This document shows, piece by piece, positions 45,520 through 54,507 of a DNA stretch of 64,000 bases. How positions within the stretch are numbered: the first letter of the stretch is position 1; each line of letters begins with the position of its first letter. The stretch is from Caballeronia sp. GAFFF1 (GTDB lineage: Bacteria > Pseudomonadota > Gammaproteobacteria > Burkholderiales > Burkholderiaceae), in contig NZ_JALQEM010000006.1 in assembly GCF_023630705.1 (NCBI RefSeq), positions 1 through 64,000 of the forward strand, in the 5' to 3' direction. The notes beneath the pieces are model-generated. The model saw nothing but the letters and a program-made list of their open reading frames with translations. It searched no databases and was not told the DNA's origin. The position numbers and the translations under genes are program-made.

Positions 45520-46887
45520 TCAAGCCGCTTCCACGCTCTGCTTGCTGGCAAGCCGCAGCACGCTGACGACGGCCGCCGCCGCCGAGAACGCTGCCGCGAC
45601 GCCGAGCGCGATCAACGGCCCGCGATGCGGCTCCAGACCAAAAATCAGCGCGACGAGCGCGGCTCCGAGCGTCTGCCCGGTCAACCGCGCGGTGCCGAGC
45701 ATGCCGCTCGCGCCGCCGCTGCGGTGACGCGGCGCAGACGACAGCATCTGGCGATTGTTCGGCGACTGAAAGAGGCCGAAGCCGAGCCCGCAGATGGCCA
45801 TGCGCCAGCTGATGTCGAACGCGCCCGGATGCCCGCCGACGGTCGCGAGCAGAACCAGTCCCACGGTCAGCACCGCCAGCCCGATGCCGCCGAGCAATCC
45901 CGCGGGATAGCGGTCGGAGAGCACGCCCGCGAGCGGCGCGACGAACACGATCACGAAAGGCCACGGCGTCATCAGAAAGCCGGTCTGGACCTGACTCATG
46001 CCGAAGCTGTCCTGCAGCAGAAACGGCAGCGAGACGAACGCAAGCATCTGCGCGCAGAACGAACATACCGACGTGCCGATCGACAGCGCGAACACCGGAA
46101 TACGCAGCAAATCGACCGGCAGAAGCGGGGCGCTCTGGTTCAGTTGCCGCCGCACGAAGATCGTGCCGATTACGCCGGTCGCGATGAATTCGCCGATCAC
46201 GAACGGGCGATGCTCGCCGTGCCCGAGTCCATCGACCGCGACGATCGCAAGGCCGAAGAACAGCGCGTTCAGCACGGCGCTCACGTAATCGTACGGCTGC
46301 CGGTGGCCCGGTGTGCGCGGCAGCGACTTCATGCCGATGGCGAGCGCCGCGAGCCCGATCGGCACGTTGATCGCGAAGAGCCACGGCCACGACGCCACCG
46401 ATAGCACGCCCGACGCGACGGTCGGACCGATCACCGACGAGATCGCGACCACCGTGGCGTTGATGCTGACGCCGCGCCCCAGTTGCTTCTGCGGATAGAT
46501 GATGCGCACGATGGCCGTGTTCACGCTCATGATCCCGGCCGCGCCGAAGCCCTGAACGACGCGCGTGAGGGTGAGCGCGACGAGCGATCCGGAAAGCGCG
46601 CAGCCGAGCGACGAGAGGGTGAAGAGCGCGAGGCCGCCGAGATACACGCGCCGGTAGCCGATCCGGTCGCCGAGCGAGGCGAGCGGCAAGAGCGAGATGG
46701 TGACGGCGAGCTGATACGCGTTGACGACCCAGATGGACGAGGCCGGTGTCGCCGACAGATTGCGCGCGATGGTCGGCAGCGCGACGTTGGCGATGGCGCC
46801 GTCGAGCACCGCGAGCGTGATGCCGAGCGCGACGACGACAATCGCCCAATAGCGTTGGGGAAGGGGCAGGCCTTGATCGGAATCCAT
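45520..46887 (-). CDS. MFS transporter, DHA2 (14-TMS) drug-efflux family
   Basis: A 455-residue inner-membrane antiporter. Motif A is LGDRIGYRRVYLGG near 76 and motif C is ISSVIGPTVASG near 150. The N-terminus YWAIVVVALGITLAVLDGAIANVALP is typical of EmrB/QacA-type proteins. It probably exports small toxic compounds. The start is ambiguous (MDSDQGLP at 46887 or MRRLATEN at 46917; neither has a good ribosome-binding site). Its 3' end is repeated four times downstream. Confidence 0.88.
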   Translation of the reverse strand: MDSDQGLPLPQRYWAIVVVALGITLAVLDGAIANVALPTIARNLSATPASSIWVVNAYQLAVTISLLPLASLGDRIGYRRVYLGGLALFTLSSLGCALSGSLVALTLTRVVQGFGAAGIMSVNTAIVRIIYPQKQLGRGVSINATVVAISSVIGPTVASGVLSVASWPWLFAINVPIGLAALAIGMKSLPRTPGHRQPYDYVSAVLNALFFGLAIVAVDGLGHGEHRPFVIGEFIATGVIGTIFVRRQLNQSAPLLPVDLLRIPVFALSIGTSVCSFCAQMLAFVSLPFLLQDSFGMSQVQTGFLMTPWPFVIVFVAPLAGVLSDRYPAGLLGGIGLAVLTVGLVLLATVGGHPGAFDISWRMAICGLGFGLFQSPNNRQMLSSAPRHRSGGASGMLGTARLTGQTLGAALVALIFGLEPHRGPLIALGVAAAFSAAAAVVSVLRLASKQSVEAA

Positions 46888-46998
46888 CGACGGATTTTCA
46901 GTGGCAAGGCGGCGCATTGTACGACGCGCCGTTTTCAAATCGCTTGTGGCGTCGGGCCGCGTGTTCGATCATGCGGCCCGGCCTGCGTGGGTCACGCG

Positions 46999-47502
46999 TT
47001 ACTTGAGTTCGTAGAGACCCGTGTAGGTCGCCGAATCGATTTCATTCAGATGCGTCATGAAGCGCGCGACGGCGTTGGTCGCGTTGAGGTCGAGCGGCAG
47101 CTTCTCCGCTTGCAGCGCGTGAATGCGGAAAATGTAGCGATGCGGCTTGTCACCGCGCGGCGGCGCGGCCCCGCCGAAGCCGACCGTGCCGTAGTCGTTG
47201 CGCAGTTGCAGCGCGCCCGCAGGAAGCAGACTGCCGTCGGCCTTGCCGGCATTGCGCGGCAGCGAGCGGGCATCGGCCGGAATGTTGACGACGACCCAGT
47301 GCCAGAAGCCGCTGCCCGTGGGCGCGTCCGGGTCGTACACGGTGAGCGCGAAACTTTTCGTGTCGGCGGGCGGGTCTTCCCACTGGAGCGCGGGAGAGAT
47401 GTTCTCGCCCGACGTGCCGAACGCTTGCATGTCGAGTTCCTGCGCGCGGGTCATGAAACCGTTCGCTGGAAATTCGTCGGACCAGATGCGGAAATCAGCC
47501 AT
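46999..47502 (-). CDS. YbhB/YbcL family Raf-kinase-inhibitor-like protein
   Basis: A 167-residue PEBP-fold protein with the conserved ligand-site phrases GENISPALQWEDPP near 30, DPDAPTGSGFWHWVVVNIP near 54 and GGAAPPRGDKPHRYIF near 110. The cellular role in bacteria is unclear. A weak sigma-54-like sequence (GG/GC at 47591-47590 and 47579-47578, minus strand) lies ~75 bp upstream. Confidence 0.92.
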   Translation of the reverse strand: MADFRIWSDEFPANGFMTRAQELDMQAFGTSGENISPALQWEDPPADTKSFALTVYDPDAPTGSGFWHWVVVNIPADARSLPRNAGKADGSLLPAGALQLRNDYGTVGFGGAAPPRGDKPHRYIFRIHALQAEKLPLDLNATNAVARFMTHLNEIDSATYTGLYELK

Positions 47503-47762
47503 GAGAGTCGTGCCTCCTGATGAGCGATAGAAGCGTGCCCCGCAGCGCGTGGCGCTTCTTCGATTGCGCGAAGCCACGCAGCGAATGTGCCCGCAATGGA
47601 GCGAGCGCCGGGGGAGCGCGTCGAGTGTAGCATCCGCCCCCGAATTTCCGCGGCTGGCTCTAGTCGTTATGCGTGAATTGAAAGGCGATGGCCGTCGATG
47701 ACCCGAATCCCGAAGCGCACGCGTAAGCGCGAGGCCCCGATGCTCGACACAGGCGCTTGCCG

Positions 47763-48197
47763 CTATTGCGGCTGCGTGACTTCGTCGATACCGCGGTTGA
47801 GCGCGGGACACGCCTCGTCGATTTCCTTCTTGTATTCGGCCGGATTGCTCGTCTTCAGCTTGTCGAAGCGGTCCACCGTCGCTTGCGCCTGGCGATAGCC
47901 GAGCGTCCATTCGGCGTCGAAGTCGGGCGCGTCCACGAAGTTGGCGCGCGCAGCGTCCTTAAAGCGCGCGACTTTCGCTGCATCGATGTGGCAGATATCG
48001 GCCGCGCCGCGCGCGATGTTCGCGCTCGTCATCACGCCTTCGGCCGCGAGCAGTTGCGGCCGCGATGGATGCCCCGGCGGAAGCTGCGTTTGCGCCGAAG
48101 CAGTCGCGCAGAGCGTGCAAACGAAGGCGAAGCATGCGGCGAAAACTGCGGGACGCGGCGTGCGGAATGAAAGAGATCGGATGAGGGAATCGGGCAT
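47763..48197 (-). CDS. Exported protein of unknown function
   Basis: A 144-residue protein starting MPDSLIRSLSF, with a signal peptide cleaved near ATASA. The mature part is helical with two Cys (ADICHID and DEACPAL) that could form a disulfide. The family is not recognised. Divergent from the TetR gene with a gap of 83 bp. Confidence 0.65.
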   Translation of the reverse strand: MPDSLIRSLSFRTPRPAVFAACFAFVCTLCATASAQTQLPPGHPSRPQLLAAEGVMTSANIARGAADICHIDAAKVARFKDAARANFVDAPDFDAEWTLGYRQAQATVDRFDKLKTSNPAEYKKEIDEACPALNRGIDEVTQPQ

Positions 48198-48280
48198 CGA
48201 AAAAGTATAGATGAAGCCTTGAAAAGAAGGGCTTTCCTTGGCAAGGAACGCTATGACCCCCATGCTAGAATCGTTTCCCA

Positions 48281-49003
48281 ATGCCGTTCTCAGACGCAAA
48301 CATGAAAAAAGCAAGCAAGGCCGCCACCGAGGTGAGCAAGGCCGCCAGTGCTGCGTCCACGCCGGCCGGATCGGAGGGGCGACGCAAGTACGATCCAGAG
48401 GAGACAAAGCGCAATATTCTCGACATCGCCACGCAGGAATTTTCGGCGATGGGCCTCACGGGCGCGCGCGTCGATGCCATCGCGGAGCGCACCAACACCA
48501 CCAAGCGCATGCTGTACTACTACTTCGGCAGCAAGGAAGGGTTGTACGAGGCGGTGCTTGAACAGGTCTATGGCGATATCCGCGCGCTGGAACAGGAACT
48601 CGAACTCGCGGAGATGGACCCTGAAGAGGCGCTGCGCGAGCTCATCGGCTTCACGTTCGACTACCACGACAAACATCGCGACTTCGTGCGCCTCGTGACG
48701 ATCGAGAACGTGCACGGCGCGAAGTATGTCGAGCAGTCGAAGACCTTCAAATCGCGCAACGCCACGGTCGTGAAGACACTCGAAGACCTCATCGCGCGAG
48801 GCGTCGCGGCTGGGCGTTTTCGCGATGATGTCGAGCCGCTCGACCTGCATCTGATGATCAGCTCGTTCTGCTTTCATCGCGTGGCGAACCGCCATACGTG
48901 GAGCGCCGCATTCGGGCGCGATCCGTCCGGGCCGCGCTCCCGGGCGCGGCATCGCGAGATGGTCGTCGAGGCGGTGCTGTGCTACATGCGGCGCGAAGAC
49001 TAA
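48281..49003 (+). CDS. TetR-family regulator, probably of quinate/shikimate use
   Basis: A 240-residue regulator with an unusually long Ala/Lys/Ser-rich N-terminal arm (~35 residues) before the helix-turn-helix (ILDIATQEFSAMGLTGARVDAIAERTNTTKRMLYYYF, split here as residues ~45-82). The C-terminal ligand domain follows. It is convergent with the shikimate dehydrogenase gene and near the dehydroshikimate dehydratase, so it probably controls them with an aromatic or hydroaromatic effector. The start could instead be the ATG at 48302. Confidence 0.82.
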   Translation: MPFSDANMKKASKAATEVSKAASAASTPAGSEGRRKYDPEETKRNILDIATQEFSAMGLTGARVDAIAERTNTTKRMLYYYFGSKEGLYEAVLEQVYGDIRALEQELELAEMDPEEALRELIGFTFDYHDKHRDFVRLVTIENVHGAKYVEQSKTFKSRNATVVKTLEDLIARGVAAGRFRDDVEPLDLHLMISSFCFHRVANRHTWSAAFGRDPSGPRSRARHREMVVEAVLCYMRRED

Positions 49004-49054
49004 AACAAGCGGCGGCTCTCTTACTAGGCCGCCGTTCGATTCTGGGCGCCGCGA

Positions 49055-49921
49055 TTACTGCGCGTCGGCGGGCAGCAAAGTCTGGAAGTGCGCGAACATG
49101 CGCTCGGCGTCCGGCTCGCGTCCCGTGAAGATGCGCAGCGCATCCACCGCCTGACACACCGCCATGCCGCCGCCGCTCACCGTGGGGCAGCCGAGCGCCT
49201 TCGCCGTCTTGAGCAGCTCGGTTTCGAGCGGAAAGTAGACGATCTCCGCCACCCACAAGTCCTTGTGCAAATAGTCCGCGGGCAGCGGCATGCCGGGCAG
49301 CTTCGCCATGCCGGTCGGCGTCGCGTGAATCAGGCCGTTGGCCGGACGCAATGTCTCGCGCAGGTCGCCGCCGCTCGTCACTTCGCGGTTCGGAAAGCGC
49401 GCCGCCAGTTCCGCCGCGAGCGACGATGCGCGCGCCTCATCCGAGTCGAACAGCGTGAGCGCGTTTGCGCCCATGACGAGCGCCGCATGCGCTACCGCCG
49501 CGCCCGCGCCGCCCGCGCCCAGTTGCACGACGCGGCCAAGCGGCGCATTCGGCAGGCCGCGCTGGAACGCGCGCGCGAAGCCGGACCAGTCCGTGTTGTA
49601 GCCGATGCGCTTGCCGTCCCTGAGCACGACGGTATTCACCGCGCCGAGCGCGCGGGCGTCGGAGTCGAGCTCGTCGAGCAATGGGATCACGCTTTGCTTG
49701 CACGGATACGTGATGTTGAGGCCGTCGTAGCCCATGCGCTCGGCCGCGATCAACAAGTCGGGCAGCGCGGACGGCTCGAGCTTCAGCGCTTGCAGGTCGA
49801 TGCGCCGATACACGTAGTTCAGCCCGAGCACGCGGCCTTCCTGCTCGTGCATGGCGGGCGTCAGCGATCCGGCGATGCCCGAGCCGATCAGTCCGATCAG
49901 ATACGAAGTTTTGCTGGTCAT
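49055..49921 (-). CDS. aroE: Shikimate/quinate dehydrogenase (AroE family)
   Basis: A 288-residue AroE-like oxidoreductase. The substrate domain has GLIGSGIAGSLTPAMHE near 10 and the catalytic Lys in TYPCKQ near 70. The NAD(P) domain has GAGGAGAAVAHA near 133 and GGGMAVCQAVDAL near 250. SGIAGSLTP instead of the biosynthetic GxPIxxSxSP, and the catabolic neighbours, favour a quinate/shikimate catabolic role over biosynthesis. Divergent from the dehydratase gene. Confidence 0.88.
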   Translation of the reverse strand: MTSKTSYLIGLIGSGIAGSLTPAMHEQEGRVLGLNYVYRRIDLQALKLEPSALPDLLIAAERMGYDGLNITYPCKQSVIPLLDELDSDARALGAVNTVVLRDGKRIGYNTDWSGFARAFQRGLPNAPLGRVVQLGAGGAGAAVAHAALVMGANALTLFDSDEARASSLAAELAARFPNREVTSGGDLRETLRPANGLIHATPTGMAKLPGMPLPADYLHKDLWVAEIVYFPLETELLKTAKALGCPTVSGGGMAVCQAVDALRIFTGREPDAERMFAHFQTLLPADAQ

Positions 49922-50168
49922 GCGAGTGCTCCCGCGAGAAGAGGCTAGACGCTCGCACGTAGCGTACAGCAGTAAAAGAGGGCGCGATGGTGCAGTGCGG
50001 CGATTGCAAGCGCAGTGTGCGCGTGCGCGCGCATCCTGTCCTTCGGTATTTTCACGTATTTTGTACCATCTAGTTAGTTTGTTATGCTCGCACACAATGA
50101 CGTGGACTGCGTGCAGAGCGCCTACACTCTAACGGTTCACCCCGCAACGACATGCAGAGGAGGCAGCG

Positions 50169-52073
50169 ATGCCGCGTTCCATTCCGACATCCATCGCGAC
50201 GGTATCCATCAGCGGGACGCTCGTCGAAAAGCTGAAGGCCATTCGCGCGGCGGGCTTCGACGGCGTCGAGATCTTCGAAAACGATCTGCTCTACTTCGAC
50301 GGCACGCCCGCCGACGTCCGGCGTCTTTGCGACGACCTGGGCCTTGCCATCTATTTGTTCCAGCCGTTTCGCGACTTCGAGGGCGTGAGCGGCGAGCGGC
50401 TCGCTAAAAACGTCGAGCGCGCGAAACGCAAGTTCGACTTGATGCACGAACTGGGCGCGGACCGCATGCTCGCGTGCAGCAACGTGTCGCCGGACACCGT
50501 CGCCGACGACGCGCTCATCGTCGATCAGCTCGGCGTGCTCGCGCGCCTCGCCGAGGACGCCGGCGTGATTGTCGGTTATGAGGCGCTCGCGTGGGGCCGG
50601 CACGTCAACTCATACAAGCACGCGTGGCGGCTGGTGGATGCCGTGAATCATCCGAGCCTCGGGCTCGTGCTCGACAGCTTCCATACGCTCTCCATTGCCG
50701 ATTCCGTCGATGAGATCGCGGCCATTCCCGGCGATCGCATCGCCTTCGTGCAGATCGCCGATGCGCCCGTGCTGTCGATGGACGTGCTCGAATGGAGCCG
50801 TCACTATCGCTGTTTTCCGGGGCAGGGCGCATTCGATGTCGCCGGTTTCACCGCGCGCGTGCTAGAGGCGGGCTACACGGGGCCGCTCTCGCTCGAAATC
50901 TTCAACGACGGCTTCCGCGCCGCGCCGACCGCCATTACCGCGGCGGACGGGCATCGCTCCTTGCGCTTTCTCGAAGAGCAGACGCGCGCGCTCATGGGCG
51001 AGCGCGCGCCCGCGGAACTCTTCGATCCGCCCGCGCCGCCCGCGCACATCGGCTTTCAGTTCCTCGAATTCGCCGTGGACGACACGACGCGCGAGCACGT
51101 CGCGGACTGGCTGCGCAAGCTCGGCTTCCGGCTTGCGGGCACGCATCGGTCGAAGGACGTGACGCTGTATCGGCACGGCGCGGGATCGATCGTGCTGAAC
51201 GCGGAGGCCGATTCTTTCGCGAGCGCGTTCTTTCAGCAGCACGGCTTGTCGCTGTGCGCGTCGGCGTTTCATGTCGATGACGCGAAGTGCGCGTTCGAGC
51301 GCGCCGCCGCTTACGGCTCGAAGCCGTTCTCGGGCCGCGTGGGACCGAACGAGCGCGTGGTGCCGGGCGTGCAGTCGCCGGACGGCAGCCTCGACTATTT
51401 CGTGGATGAAGCGCCCGGCGCGCCGACGTTATGGGAATCGGATTTCGTCCTGACGGATATCGACGGCCCCTACGAAGTCGGGCCGCTCGCGCGCATCGAT
51501 CACGTGTGCCTCTCGCTGCCAGCCGAGGCGCTCGATACGTGGGTGCTCTTTTTCCGCAGCGCGTTCGGCTTCGAGACCGAAGCGAGCGTGCTCGTGCCCG
51601 ATCCGTACGGGCTCGTGCGCAGCCGCGCGGTGCGAAGCCGCGATGGCTCGGTGCGCATTGCGCTCAACGCGTCGATGGATCGCTTCACGGCCGTGTCCGA
51701 GTCGCTCTCGACGTATCGCGGCTCGGGGTTGAATCACGTCGCGTTCAGCACGCCCGACATTTTCGACGCGATTCCGCGCCTGGAGGCGGACGGCGTGCAA
51801 TTCCTGCGCATTCCGCGCAATTACTACGACGATCTCGTGGCGCGCTACGGCCTGCCCGACGAGCAGATCGACGCAATGCGCGAGCACAACATCCTTTACG
51901 ACCGCGACGAGCGCGGCGGCGAGTTCTTCCACGCCTACACGGAGCAGCTCGACCAGCGCTTCTTTCTCGAAGTGATCGAGCGGCGTGGCGGCTATGACGG
52001 CTACGGCGCGGCGAACGCGGCGGTGCGGCTCGCGGCGCACGCGCAGCAGCAGCGCGCTCGCCAGGCGGCATAG
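50169..52073 (+). CDS. quiC: 3-dehydroshikimate dehydratase (QuiC-type, two-domain)
   Basis: A 634-residue protein. An N-terminal sugar-phosphate isomerase/epimerase TIM barrel (~1-275) has metal-site motifs GYEALAWGRHVNS near 138 and LDSFHTLS near 170. A C-terminal half (~290-610) resembles 4-hydroxyphenylpyruvate dioxygenase/glyoxalase (IDHVCLSLP, LNHVAFSTPDI, FFLEVIERRGGYDGYG). This fusion is known in dehydroshikimate dehydratases that form protocatechuate. With the adjacent dehydrogenase it completes quinate/shikimate to protocatechuate. GGAGG precedes the ATG. Confidence 0.9.
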   Translation: MPRSIPTSIATVSISGTLVEKLKAIRAAGFDGVEIFENDLLYFDGTPADVRRLCDDLGLAIYLFQPFRDFEGVSGERLAKNVERAKRKFDLMHELGADRMLACSNVSPDTVADDALIVDQLGVLARLAEDAGVIVGYEALAWGRHVNSYKHAWRLVDAVNHPSLGLVLDSFHTLSIADSVDEIAAIPGDRIAFVQIADAPVLSMDVLEWSRHYRCFPGQGAFDVAGFTARVLEAGYTGPLSLEIFNDGFRAAPTAITAADGHRSLRFLEEQTRALMGERAPAELFDPPAPPAHIGFQFLEFAVDDTTREHVADWLRKLGFRLAGTHRSKDVTLYRHGAGSIVLNAEADSFASAFFQQHGLSLCASAFHVDDAKCAFERAAAYGSKPFSGRVGPNERVVPGVQSPDGSLDYFVDEAPGAPTLWESDFVLTDIDGPYEVGPLARIDHVCLSLPAEALDTWVLFFRSAFGFETEASVLVPDPYGLVRSRAVRSRDGSVRIALNASMDRFTAVSESLSTYRGSGLNHVAFSTPDIFDAIPRLEADGVQFLRIPRNYYDDLVARYGLPDEQIDAMREHNILYDRDERGGEFFHAYTEQLDQRFFLEVIERRGGYDGYGAANAAVRLAAHAQQQRARQAA

Positions 52074-52170
52074 GGCACATCCGGCCCAAATAGCGCCTCG
52101 AATGACCCCGACTTGCGCCGCGCGCCGCCTATCATGGAAACATGACGGCAGCCGCAAGCAGGAGGGCGCC

Positions 52171-52353
52171 ATGCTCGATTTCTCCGACATACTTATCGGC
52201 GTCGCGGCGCTCGCCGCCATCGGCCTCGTGTTGCTCGCGCATGACTGGCGCGACGAATATCGCGAAAGGCGGGCGCATCGCGCAAAGGCAGCCATTCAGC
52301 CAGCCGCGCCGGGCCATTCGCTGCGCGAGTGGTGGCTCAGGCACCGGCACTGA
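52171..52353 (+). CDS. Small membrane protein, unknown function
   Basis: A 60-residue protein starting MLDFSDILIGVAALAAIGLVLLAHDW, with one membrane helix and an Arg-rich cytoplasmic tail. GGAGG lies 5 bases upstream. No family is recognised. Confidence 0.6.
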   Translation: MLDFSDILIGVAALAAIGLVLLAHDWRDEYRERRAHRAKAAIQPAAPGHSLREWWLRHRH

Positions 52354-52365
52354 CCGAAGCACCGC

Positions 52366-52689
52366 TCAAGCGCCTGACGCGGCGAGCGGATCGTCGGGCG
52401 CGGGGCGTTCGGCATTCGCATCGGCATCGGCATCGCTCTTGGCCGACGCGGCTTCGAACGCATCGATAACCAGATACAGCCGGTGGACGGCCTGAATCTG
52501 CGTATGCGACAGGTGTGCCTGCCGTGTGATGGCAGCCAGCCGCCCGCGCCAATACGAGGGCGGCAGCAATGGACCACCGAAATCGCAAGACAACGAACGT
52601 CCCAGCACCTTCTGAAGATGCGCGAGGTCCTGGTCTGCCAGCAACGCCGAAAACGCGCCCTGGGGCTTGATATTCGATGTGGGGTCCAT
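52366..52689 (-). CDS. Hypothetical protein
   Basis: A 107-residue protein from MDPTSNIKPQGAFSALLADQ. The core is helical with no membrane segment, and the tail is Asp/Ala-rich. A longer form starting at 52752 is possible. It is convergent with the small membrane protein gene and ends 12 bp from it. No domain is recognised. Confidence 0.55.
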   Translation of the reverse strand: MDPTSNIKPQGAFSALLADQDLAHLQKVLGRSLSCDFGGPLLPPSYWRGRLAAITRQAHLSHTQIQAVHRLYLVIDAFEAASAKSDADADANAERPAPDDPLAASGA

Positions 52690-52879
52690 GTGTCCGATGG
52701 CGGCGCGCTCGCGCGGAACTTGATAGGGACAAACCCGCGGTTCGGTCGCCAAACCTTTGCGCCGGTGCTTTTTCGTTCGGCGTGCGCATGGCCGTCGAAT
52801 GCGTTTGCTATACTCTGCGCTCCCGCCAGGCCGGACGCCCGCTTTGGTCGATTCGGCCCTCGGCGGGACGTGCGGTCCG

Positions 52880-52954
52880 CTCCCCGTAGTTCAATGGATA
52901 GAACGAGTGCCTCCTAAGCGCTAGATGCAGGTTCGATTCCTGCCGGGGGGACCA
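52880..52954 (+). tRNA. tRNA-Arg (anticodon CCT)
   Basis: The cloverleaf is complete: acceptor CTCCCCG (52880-52886) pairs with CGGGGGG before discriminator A and encoded CCA. The D stem is GTTC/GAAC, the anticodon stem AGTGC/GCGCT encloses loop CTCCTAA (anticodon CCT, reads AGG), and the T arm is GCAGG/CCTGC. Its 3' end is the left attachment site of the adjacent element and remains intact after integration. Confidence 0.96.
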
Positions 52955-53013
52955 TCGAGCACCGCTCAAAGCCTTAACAGGCTTGCCCGGCGGGCTTCTC
53001 AAGGGTAAGCATG

Positions 53014-53034
53014 GGTACTACATCCAGTACTACA
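53014..53034 (+). repeat. Left pair of RGTACTACA repeats (possible integrase arm sites)
   Basis: GGTACTACA at 53014-53022 and AGTACTACA at 53026-53034, ~60 bp inside the left att site. The same 9-mer occurs twice near the right att site. They resemble arm-type binding sites by position. Confidence 0.5.
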
Positions 53035-53045
53035 ATGGGTACCCC

Positions 53046-54482
53046 ATGGCATTCCTGCAGCTCTCTTCAATCGTGTCCGTAAAGCTGAAATACGTTTGGC
53101 AGAAGTCCAAGGGCTCGCTGCTGTTCTTCAAGCGCCGAGTTCCGGACGACATCAAGCCACTCCCTCCCGCAGGCTCCAAGTACGCGGGTAAAGTGCATTA
53201 CGTGGTCTCCCTGCAGACGACCGACCCTCGAGTGGCGTCCAAGCTAATCCCTGCACTGGTAGAGCAGACTGACAGGGATTGGGCGCAGTTGCGGAACCCT
53301 ACGCGGCAGGGTGTCCTCCGCGAAGCCCATGAGCTTCTTCTTCTGAACGGCGTCGATCCCTCGGCCCCGGAGACCACCCCGGAGGCGGTCGACCACTTCC
53401 ACACCTTCTTAGAGCATCAACTTCCCCGGTCCGTGGTCGAGAACGAGGACATCACGGAAGGGCGGCAATTGGACCGCTACTTGACGCCCGTTCAGGCCGC
53501 AGCGTTTCAGATGGTCCAGCGGCGGGTCAAGTTCACACTGGAAGACTGCCTCGAGCAGTACGTGGCAGCGCGGCCCGAGACCGAAAAGGATGCGCGTATG
53601 GTCTTCGGCTATCTGTTCGCCTTTCTCGAGGGTCGCTCTCCGGTCCCAGGGAAAGACCGGGACTTACAGAGCGTGAAGCGCCCGGACGTGAACGAGTTCG
53701 TTAGATGGCTGCTGGCTGGCAAGCACGGGAAAGGCGGCAAAGCCGTAAGTACAACCACAGTCAGTCGATACCTCACAAATGTAAGGGCCGCATTCGCCCG
53801 TGCGATCCGGGAGAACGAACTGCCCATCGCTAACGTGTTCGCCCAGGTGGAGATTCCAAAGGCCGGTAAGGATGCGGTCAAGCGCGAGACGTTCACCGTC
53901 GACCAGTACCGTTACCTGCACAGTGCTATTGAGCGGCATTTCGCGAAGGAGGGTCCGGATCAACTGCGCTGCATCCTGACCTTGGTCGCGGAAACCGGTG
54001 CGCGGCTCGGGGAAATTGTCGGCCTGGCGGCTGCTGACGTGCACCTTCGCGCCGCCGTGCCGTATCTGGACCTGAAGGAGCATCCCTGGCGGTCGCTCAA
54101 GACCGGGCTTGGGTCCGCACGGAAGGTCCCGTTGACGCCAAAGGCCCTCGAGGCGGCAAAGGCCGCGCTGCGGCTCGCGGACCACTCGCCGTTTCTGTTC
54201 CCCAGGTACACCAACGACACCAAATGCAGGGCGAACGCCGCCAGTGCATCTCTGGTGCAGTGGGTCCGGACTCGCGAAGGACTCGTCGGGACAAAGCTCG
54301 GCAATCACTCCCTGCGCCATGGCATGGAAGACCTTCTGCGGGCGGTCGGTTGCCCGGACTCAGTCCGAGACCGGATCACTGGTCACAAGAGCCCAGGAAT
54401 GGGGGCGAACTACGGAGAAGGGTACAAGCTCGAGCAGTTGGCAGAGTGGATGACCAAGGCGGTCGCGCCGGTACACGGATAG
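53046..54482 (+). CDS. int: Tyrosine-type site-specific integrase
   Basis: A 478-residue integrase from the ATG at 53046; a TTG frame from 52983 would run through the arm-type repeats and is less likely. It has an N-terminal arm-binding region, a SAM-like core-binding domain (~185-285) and a catalytic domain (~305-470). The catalytic Arg is in ETGARLGEIVGL near 340, HSLRH is near 424 and HKSPGMGANYGEG contains the Tyr nucleophile near 460. It catalyses insertion at the tRNA-Arg 3' end. No own promoter is evident in the 29-91 bp after the tRNA, so read-through from the tRNA is possible. Confidence 0.93.
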   Translation: MAFLQLSSIVSVKLKYVWQKSKGSLLFFKRRVPDDIKPLPPAGSKYAGKVHYVVSLQTTDPRVASKLIPALVEQTDRDWAQLRNPTRQGVLREAHELLLLNGVDPSAPETTPEAVDHFHTFLEHQLPRSVVENEDITEGRQLDRYLTPVQAAAFQMVQRRVKFTLEDCLEQYVAARPETEKDARMVFGYLFAFLEGRSPVPGKDRDLQSVKRPDVNEFVRWLLAGKHGKGGKAVSTTTVSRYLTNVRAAFARAIRENELPIANVFAQVEIPKAGKDAVKRETFTVDQYRYLHSAIERHFAKEGPDQLRCILTLVAETGARLGEIVGLAAADVHLRAAVPYLDLKEHPWRSLKTGLGSARKVPLTPKALEAAKAALRLADHSPFLFPRYTNDTKCRANAASASLVQWVRTREGLVGTKLGNHSLRHGMEDLLRAVGCPDSVRDRITGHKSPGMGANYGEGYKLEQLAEWMTKAVAPVHG

Positions 54483-54507
54483 CACATAGGACGGCGGCGC
54501 GGTACGG

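Noticed and set aside
44780..45727. A 315-codon plus-strand frame across the cassette array
   Set aside because: It is the reverse of the repeated MFS 3' ends; its repeated protein pattern comes only from the tandem DNA copies.
47577..47592. Sigma-54 promoter upstream of the YbhB gene
   Set aside because: Spacing is right but the -12 block is CTGC rather than TTGC and the gene lies outside the main cluster; kept only as a weak note.
52983..53045. TTG start for the integrase
   Set aside because: No ribosome-binding site, and the frame would include the arm-type repeats; the ATG at 53046 is better.
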